DNA of 9,355 nt, taken from Phycisphaerae bacterium. GTDB lineage: Bacteria; Planctomycetota; Phycisphaerae; Phycisphaerales; SM1A02. The notes beneath the pieces were generated by a model. That model was not told where the DNA came from. It did no database searches and saw only the letters and a program-made list of their open reading frames with translations. Shown in pieces: positions 4,683 to 9,355 of the stretch; position 1 is the stretch's first letter; each line of letters starts with the position of its first letter. A program made the position numbers and the translations under genes. The stretch covers positions 1 to 9,355 of the forward strand of contig NZFT01000057.1 of NCBI GenBank assembly GCA_002690755.1, read 5' to 3'.

Positions 4683-6548
4683 ATGAACCCCGACCTTCGA
4701 TCGACCTGCATCCCACTCATCGTCTTCGTTCTTGCAGCCGGGTGCGATCAGGACATCGCCGACGTCGTGCCCTCGACGGCATCCGCGAATGCGGATCAAG
4801 CCGACGTCGGGGCAGCGGCGGTGGCCGTCACGTCGACAATGCCGATTCCGAACGCGGGATCCGACTCGGAACGCGATGGTGAACGTGATCCCGGCGATCC
4901 GCCGATGATCGACTTTTCGATGCTCGACGAGGCCAGGCGGCTCGATTTCATCGATGCGGGACTCACCTTCCCCGAATCCCTCGAGGATCTCGACGGCCGG
5001 CGGGTCAGGCTCATCGGCTTCATGGCGCCCTTTGACGACCTTCGAAACATGCGTCGCTGCATGATCCTTCCCAGTTACGTCGGATGTAAGTTCTGCAGTC
5101 CGCCCAGCGTCACCCAGGTGGTCTTCGTCACGCAGGGGCCGGCGGACGACTCCCGGATCCATCGGTTCATCGACGAGCCATGCCACGTCACGGGAACGCT
5201 GCGTCTGTCGCTTCCGGAACGAAACCACGAAGGACAGCGGCAGGGGTTCATGTACTCCCTGGAGGATGCGGTCGTGACGCCGCACGCCGCGGAGGCGATC
5301 GAACGGGCGCCTGGTCATGGAAACGCGCCGCACAAGCTCAGATTGCCGAAGCTCGCTCCGATCGCCACGACTGATCTGGTTCGGGAGGTGGCCGAGCTCG
5401 TCGATCTGGAGCCGCGTCTTCCGATCGAGCTCGATCAGGTGTCGACCGATGATTTCGAAAGGATCATCCGGAACGATCTTGAATCCGTCTATCCCGAAAC
5501 ATCCCGGGTCGCACGGTCGGAAGCCTTCCGTCTGCTCGGGCTGCTCCCGGAACGGACTGATTGGATCGACACGCTCGCGGAGTTCCAGCTTTCCCGTCGC
5601 GTCGCCGTCACCGACGACGCCGGCGCGCGGATCAGTCTGCTCGATTCGGTTCCCGAGGACCATCCCTACGTTCGGCTCCAACGCGTGGGCGAGATCGCCG
5701 ACGCGCTCGCACTCCAGCATTTCCCCCTCGCTGGGACCGGAGGACGGCAGGATGGCCCGGGCGGGGGAATCGAAACGAACGCGGATGTCCGCCGCGCCCG
5801 CGAGGGGCTCCGGCAGGGGTTTCGAACCATGGCGATCTATCGCTACGCGAGAGGCGCCGGAATTCCCGCCGGCGCCCGTCCGCCCACGGACTTCATTCAA
5901 GCGTCCATGGATCGCCGGCGAGACCGGGACGGGATCAAGGAGGCCATCGAGTCGGTCGGTTTCGGTCTCTGGGAGGCGATGCCGGGCGTCGCGGGAACCT
6001 TCTTCGTCGACGCGAGGGTCGGTGACACCGGCCTGCTTTCCGAAGTCGACGCCGCCTTCGCCCAGCCACCGTCGACCACGGTGGAATTGTTCCGCCCTCG
6101 GTGGTACGAGGAGCCCGCGAGTTGGCGATCGGATCCGGTTCCGGCGGAGTTCGCCGATGACCTGATGGACGCGCCCCCCGCGCTTACCGACGTCCTGGGC
6201 ATCGGCGGTCTCGCGCCGTTCCTTTCGCAGTGGTATTCGTTCGATGTCGCCAAGCGTTTTGCGGGCGACTGGGCCGGTGATCGCTGGGCGGTCTGGCGAC
6301 TTCCCAACGGTGATGCCTCGCTTCTGCTCGAGACTCGCTGGCAGGACGAGGCCTCCGCGATTCGGTTCCATGAGGCGATTCCCGATGATCCGTCCGGGTT
6401 CGTGGCTTCGCACCGGCCCGGGAGCAATCGGGTGCGATTGCTGCGATCGGATTCTCCAGCGGTGCTGGACCGTCTGAAATCGGCGTCGCGTGCGACTTCG
6501 CTCGGCGAGCCGGCGGGGGACCGACCGGAAGCCGGCCCCGGCTCCTGA
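4683..6548 (+). CDS. Lipoprotein fusing DUF3299 to a degenerate gluzincin-peptidase-like region
   Basis: This protein has 621 residues. The ATG at 4683 is chosen over upstream in-frame starts (for example 4530, inside the permease gene) because it opens a lipoprotein signal with lipobox LAAGC (Cys 21) and has AAGGG at 4669-4673. Residues 22-75 are a low-complexity linker. Residues 92-200 match DUF3299: LTFPESLEDLDGRRVRLIGF, then CMILPSYVGCKFCSPP with Cys 126, 135 and 138, the last two as CxxC where many relatives read GACIHVPPP. Residues 280-480 follow a gluzincin-like peptidase family I know from its pattern: LLPERTDW (288-294 area), GEIADALALQHFPL (336-349) in the HELTHALQDQHF position, LRQG (376-379) in the LVEG position, FAQPPSTTVELFRPRWY (459-475). 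All three zinc ligands are replaced. Residues 504-566 hold a WAGDRWAVWR...ETRWQDEASAIRF module typical of the same family. It is the last gene of the operon, 23 bases after the permease. Confidence 0.9.
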   Translation: MNPDLRSTCIPLIVFVLAAGCDQDIADVVPSTASANADQADVGAAAVAVTSTMPIPNAGSDSERDGERDPGDPPMIDFSMLDEARRLDFIDAGLTFPESLEDLDGRRVRLIGFMAPFDDLRNMRRCMILPSYVGCKFCSPPSVTQVVFVTQGPADDSRIHRFIDEPCHVTGTLRLSLPERNHEGQRQGFMYSLEDAVVTPHAAEAIERAPGHGNAPHKLRLPKLAPIATTDLVREVAELVDLEPRLPIELDQVSTDDFERIIRNDLESVYPETSRVARSEAFRLLGLLPERTDWIDTLAEFQLSRRVAVTDDAGARISLLDSVPEDHPYVRLQRVGEIADALALQHFPLAGTGGRQDGPGGGIETNADVRRAREGLRQGFRTMAIYRYARGAGIPAGARPPTDFIQASMDRRRDRDGIKEAIESVGFGLWEAMPGVAGTFFVDARVGDTGLLSEVDAAFAQPPSTTVELFRPRWYEEPASWRSDPVPAEFADDLMDAPPALTDVLGIGGLAPFLSQWYSFDVAKRFAGDWAGDRWAVWRLPNGDASLLLETRWQDEASAIRFHEAIPDDPSGFVASHRPGSNRVRLLRSDSPAVLDRLKSASRATSLGEPAGDRPEAGPGS

Positions 6549-6749
6549 ACGGTGTTGGAACGCGGTGGCGAGGTCCTCCTGGAAGCCCGTACGGAGATTC
6601 CGGGCGGATCAACGCCGTTCATGCACCGCAGGTGCGCGTCCGCAGGGATGCGTGTGCGTTTCGCATGAGCGCGAAAGCCATGAGTCTCCGAACCCGGATC
6701 AGCGCATGCGTCGGTCCGTCCGGCAGGTCGGCCGTGGCGGAACGCTTCA

Positions 6750-8651
6750 CTACCGCTTCCTGGCCCCGCCGCCGGTCAGAACGCCGGCACCGCGTCGACG
6801 AGGAAGGCGTTCTCCACACGAGGCCTCGAGCATCAGCACCCCCAGTTGTCCCTCGATTTGTTCATCGATCGCCCCGAACAAGCTGGCACCTGGCTCTCGC
6901 CATGCCGCAAGCCCGAGCGAAGACGGCTTTGCAGGATCGGTCATGGCGTTGATCTTCGCCCGCGCGATCTTCGGCTCGGTCAGAATGCGATCCTGGATGG
7001 CCAGTGCCCGAAGCGCCGCGAGCTGCTCGGAGACCTCCGCTTGCATCTCCTGAAGTGAATCGCGCTGTTCATCGGACAGGTCGCCACATGCCAACGCGGC
7101 CCGAAGCGCCTGCTCACTCCAACGCGGCCGCATCTGCGGCTTGAAACCTTGTTCCCAGACGGCTTCTTCGAACCGATCCGCCGCCCCCTGATCGGAAGCC
7201 GCCAGGGCGGACGTCATGTCGGCATGGTTCGCAAGCAGATGGGCGCGAATCGCAATCGCAGCATTCAGCTCCGCCCTCGCGCGATGGGCGTGTTTCTGCG
7301 TCAGTCGTTCACGATTCGCTGCAGCATCCTCGCGGTACGCGATGAAAAGCTCGAGGCCGGACAGTTCCCGATCGATTCGAGCCGCGGTCCACCGCTTGAT
7401 CAATTCGATCAACTGCAACTGGCTGCTCGCAAGGGATTCCTGCATCGACGCTTTCAGGTCATCGTCCTGAACCGCCGTTTCCAAAGCGGCCTCCAGATCG
7501 ATTCCGGAACCGCCCAGCGTTCCGTCGCGGCGAGCTTCCGCGAGCAGTGAACGATCGATCCTGCTCGCGAACACGTTCACCCGTCTTTCATCCAGCACGA
7601 TCTTCATTCCGTCCAGAAACGACTGGCGCATCCGCGCTCGATCGGCCCGCAACTGATTCGCCGACTGCAGCAACTGTGAATCGTCGAATTCTTCTTCAGG
7701 CGACTCGTCCAGCGCCAAGGATCGCGCCCAAAGCGCCTCTTGAACTTCCTGCACCGATCCTTCGAATCGATCGAGGCCACGCTGCGCCCGGTCGCCCATG
7801 TCGATCCGGCCGCGAAGTTCCGCCAGGTCCACGGTCCGCGCAATCTCATCCAGGCCCGCCTGTGCTCGTGCCAATCGCGCTCGATTCGCCTTCTTTTCAC
7901 GATTGCTGCGAACCGAACGGATGAGCTTCTGCAATCTGACGCTCTGCCGCTCGTACTCCGTCACGTAGGTTTCCAACAGGTTCTTCACCCTCGACTGGCG
8001 TGCTTCGTCCAGGTCCATGTCACGCGTCAGGTACTCGAGGTCACGGCGAAGAAACTCCGGTTTCGTCAGGATCCGGACATCCCCGGCATCAGGAAGTCGC
8101 AGGGTCACCGCGGCGAGATTTCCGGCACCGACCGCATCGATGAACCGCTGGGCCCATTCGGTGTTCGGTTCGTTGCGGAAGTCATGGAAAAACCGGACAT
8201 CCATCACTTCAAGCCAGACCTGCAGGACTTCGTCACGCGACATCGAGCCGTTGATGACGGCATCTCTCAGCTCATTTCGAAACGACAGGACCTCCTCCTG
8301 CTGTCGGTCCGCATCGTATGAAGCAAGGTAGAACTCGAGCCCCTCGTCGCTGCCGTCGTTCATCATCGCTTCTTCTGCAGCGGCCCAGATCTCCTTCAAA
8401 TCGATGTCGGGATTCTCCTCGGCGAGCGCCATGCCGACCGCACGCAGGCCACTGCCGAAATCCTGGAGCAGGATCTCCTGGGCCTGAATGACAAGTTCTT
8501 CGTTTGCCGCTTCGGCACCACCCTGCGCCTGCTGGCTTTCCTCTTCCGGCCGGTCCTCCTCTTGTGCGGCGACCGGATGTGTCGACAGGCCGACGGCTGC
8601 GACGAGCATGAGATGGGACGAGCACCGAGATGTTCTTCGCTGCTGTTTCAT
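6750..8651 (-). CDS. Large secreted helical (coiled-coil) protein, function unknown
   Basis: This is a 633-residue exported protein of no family I can name. With the start at 8651 the signal peptide is compact: MKQQRRTSRC, hydrophobic LMLVAAVGLS, cleavage near HPVAAQ|EE at about residue 30. An in-frame ATG nine codons upstream (8678) is possible, but it overlaps the best -10 box, so 8651 is preferred; no clear Shine-Dalgarno precedes either. An acidic Glu/Gln-rich linker follows (about 31-55), then almost wholly predicted helix rich in Arg, Glu, Ala and Leu, with coiled-coil stretches (RLQKLIRSVRSNREKKANRA) and two segments like the LTxxQ helices of Spy/CpxP-like proteins (MDLDEARQSRV, GDLSDEQRDSL). 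Only one Cys lies in the body. The last 27 residues, from MLEASCGERLPRRRGAG, are encoded by the 38-bp interspersed repeat and its flank and look acquired. The gene is convergent with the ABC operon and probably monocistronic. Confidence 0.8.
   Translation of the reverse strand: MKQQRRTSRCSSHLMLVAAVGLSTHPVAAQEEDRPEEESQQAQGGAEAANEELVIQAQEILLQDFGSGLRAVGMALAEENPDIDLKEIWAAAEEAMMNDGSDEGLEFYLASYDADRQQEEVLSFRNELRDAVINGSMSRDEVLQVWLEVMDVRFFHDFRNEPNTEWAQRFIDAVGAGNLAAVTLRLPDAGDVRILTKPEFLRRDLEYLTRDMDLDEARQSRVKNLLETYVTEYERQSVRLQKLIRSVRSNREKKANRARLARAQAGLDEIARTVDLAELRGRIDMGDRAQRGLDRFEGSVQEVQEALWARSLALDESPEEEFDDSQLLQSANQLRADRARMRQSFLDGMKIVLDERRVNVFASRIDRSLLAEARRDGTLGGSGIDLEAALETAVQDDDLKASMQESLASSQLQLIELIKRWTAARIDRELSGLELFIAYREDAAANRERLTQKHAHRARAELNAAIAIRAHLLANHADMTSALAASDQGAADRFEEAVWEQGFKPQMRPRWSEQALRAALACGDLSDEQRDSLQEMQAEVSEQLAALRALAIQDRILTEPKIARAKINAMTDPAKPSSLGLAAWREPGASLFGAIDEQIEGQLGVLMLEASCGERLPRRRGAGVLTGGGARKR
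6796..6833 (-). repeat. 38-bp interspersed repeat, copy 2, at the 3' end of the helical-protein gene
   Basis: This copy matches 1372-1409 at 34 of 38 positions in the same orientation. Here it lies inside the last codons of the 6750-8651 gene and supplies most of its basic C-terminal tail. Read one frame over, both copies give SRPR(M/V)ENAFLV, and three of the four differences would be in third codon positions of that frame, two of them synonymous. In this copy that frame continues DAVPAF and stops. Confidence 0.75.
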
Positions 8652-8676
8652 GCGGTAAGGACGAATTCGCAGGGTC

Positions 8677-8706
8677 ATTATTTCACGTCGCGGTTGATTT
8701 CAGCAA
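8677..8706 (-). promoter_or_regulatory. Likely sigma-70-type promoter of the helical secreted protein
   Basis: On the minus strand TTGCTG (8706-8701; 3 of 6 to TTGACA) is followed after 18 bases by AATAAT (8682-8677; 5 of 6 to TATAAT), the most AT-rich patch in this GC-rich gap. Transcription would begin near 8670, leaving a leader of about 20 bases before the ATG at 8651. The -10 box overlaps the alternative ATG at 8678, which argues for the downstream start. Confidence 0.45.
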
Positions 8707-9008
8707 AAGCCCCTGAATCGGGATCGAAGGATCGGGTTCGCATCGACAAGTCGTCTACCTTGCAACCTGGCGAATCGATGGCCGCGGAACGGAGGAGGCC
8801 CCGTATTCGTTCGCGGCGACGCGATGTTCCGCCTGAGCTGATTCGGACGCTCCTGGCTTGACCTCGGTCGAGCGTGTCCTGCCCGGATGCGAGAAACCAG
8901 GCGACCGGTACGTCAAGCACGGACCCCGGCCCTCAACTGTCGCCTGCAACGGTCGTTGATTCAAGCCGGTTGCGAAAGGCTCGAACGCCCGGCGGCGTTC
9001 AACCGCAG
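8707..9008. other. Intergenic region between two minus-strand genes
   Basis: With the promoter this makes about 357 bp between the two minus-strand coding regions. Apart from the hairpin at 8983-9000 that ends the upstream gene and the promoter at its other end, I see no conserved frame, repeat or RNA fold. Short frames here lack ribosome sites and recognisable sequence. Confidence 0.5.
8983..9000 (-). terminator. Hairpin terminator after the small membrane-protein gene
   Basis: A perfect 7-bp stem (GAACGCC 8983-8989 with GGCGTTC 8994-9000) has a 4-base loop. It begins 8 bases past the stop codon at 9009-9011 in the minus direction and runs out into GAGCCTTTCGC. The T run is short, so efficiency is uncertain, but its position supports the reality and orientation of the upstream gene. 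Confidence 0.5.
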
Positions 9009-9341
9009 TCAGGATCGCGTCGTGGCCGAGGTCGACGGCGGTGATGAAGCCCCCGGCTCGGTGGTGGAGCACGGCGGGAGTGGGGCGATGCGTCGGCAGA
9101 TCGGATCGAGGCCCGTGAAGAGAAGGAGCGCGTACAGACCGGTTTCGGGAGTCGCCATCGTGGAGGTCAGGATCAGGGCGATCGCGAGGATGGTCATGGC
9201 CACGGACCACTCGGCCCGCCGGCGCTTGATTCGTGCCCGATCGTTGATCACCCCCATGATTCGATCGAGCCGCCTCGTCGCGATGCTCAGGGCGGTCTCG
9301 GTGGCCGTCGCGGCGGTGAGGATCGCGAGGTAGAGCAGCAC
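9009..9341 (-). CDS. Small membrane protein, function unknown
   Basis: The frame encodes 110 residues from a GTG at 9341, with GGAAGA at 9348-9353 as a fair Shine-Dalgarno. The frame stays open to the window edge (9355), so a start further upstream cannot be excluded. A moderately hydrophobic segment (2-22), a basic loop (RARIKRRR, 35-42), two strongly hydrophobic helices (about 46-62 and 67-79) and a Pro/Ser/Thr-rich tail suggest a two- or three-helix inner-membrane protein. Third codon positions are strongly G/C throughout, as expected for real coding here, and a hairpin follows the stop. I do not recognise the family and context gives no role; the antisense reading is Arg-rich and unlikely. 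Confidence 0.6.
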   Translation of the reverse strand: MLLYLAILTAATATETALSIATRRLDRIMGVINDRARIKRRRAEWSVAMTILAIALILTSTMATPETGLYALLLFTGLDPICRRIAPLPPCSTTEPGASSPPSTSATTRS

Positions 9342-9355
9342 GGCCGTTCTTCCGC

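Noticed and set aside
4644..6413. 589-codon minus-strand open frame
   Set aside because: It lies opposite the DUF3299 lipoprotein gene, is rich in Arg, Asp and Gly, and resembles no protein; long antisense frames are common in GC-rich DNA.
6530..6543. AGCCGG/CCGGCT inverted repeat near the end of the DUF3299 gene as a terminator
   Set aside because: It lies inside the coding region, has a two-base loop and no T-run after it.
6549..6749. Search for a terminator in the convergent gap, including the GCACC/GGTGC stem at 6623-6635
   Set aside because: The only stem found has 5 bp and no T tract; I see no convincing terminator for either convergent gene and no other feature here.

Overview
The window reads as high-GC chromosomal DNA of a planctomycete, most likely class Phycisphaerae. 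The basis is indirect: a secreted parallel beta-helix protein with GGGM...CTF.GNSA repeats, dockerin-like C-terminal fossils of the planctomycete type (ADLGRFLALWGPCP), large secreted helical proteins, and starts that often lack a clear Shine-Dalgarno site. No rRNA, tRNA, CRISPR array, insertion sequence or integrase is visible.

Layout. Positions 1-980 (minus) hold the N-terminal part of a beta-helix protein whose 3' end lies outside the window. Positions 981-1803 contain no intact gene. On the minus strand they carry two decayed 3' gene ends, each followed by a strong hairpin terminator, plus one copy of a 38-bp interspersed repeat; on the plus strand there is a possible structured leader just ahead of the next operon. 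Positions 1804-6548 (plus) form one tight operon: a lipoprotein, a possible 20-codon coupling ORF, a LolD/MacB-type ABC ATPase, an FtsX/MacB-type permease and a 621-residue lipoprotein. Positions 6750-8651 (minus) encode a large secreted, mostly helical protein whose last 27 codons lie in the second repeat copy. Positions 9009-9341 (minus) encode a small membrane protein followed by a hairpin terminator.

How the operon may work. An ABC ATPase, an FtsX-like permease, a lipoprotein with PHVH motifs and a DUF3299 lipoprotein together resemble MacB/LolCDE-type cell-envelope systems. They also resemble ABC-DUF3299 operons linked to zinc uptake (the Zrg system of Vibrio cholerae, as I recall it). 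The notable feature is the last gene. Its DUF3299 domain is followed by what reads as a gluzincin metalloprotease-like scaffold in which all three expected zinc ligands (HExxH plus a downstream Glu) are replaced, followed by a further conserved C-terminal module. I infer an envelope complex in which a dead peptidase fold serves as a binding or sensing module. Substrate and transport direction cannot be read from sequence alone.
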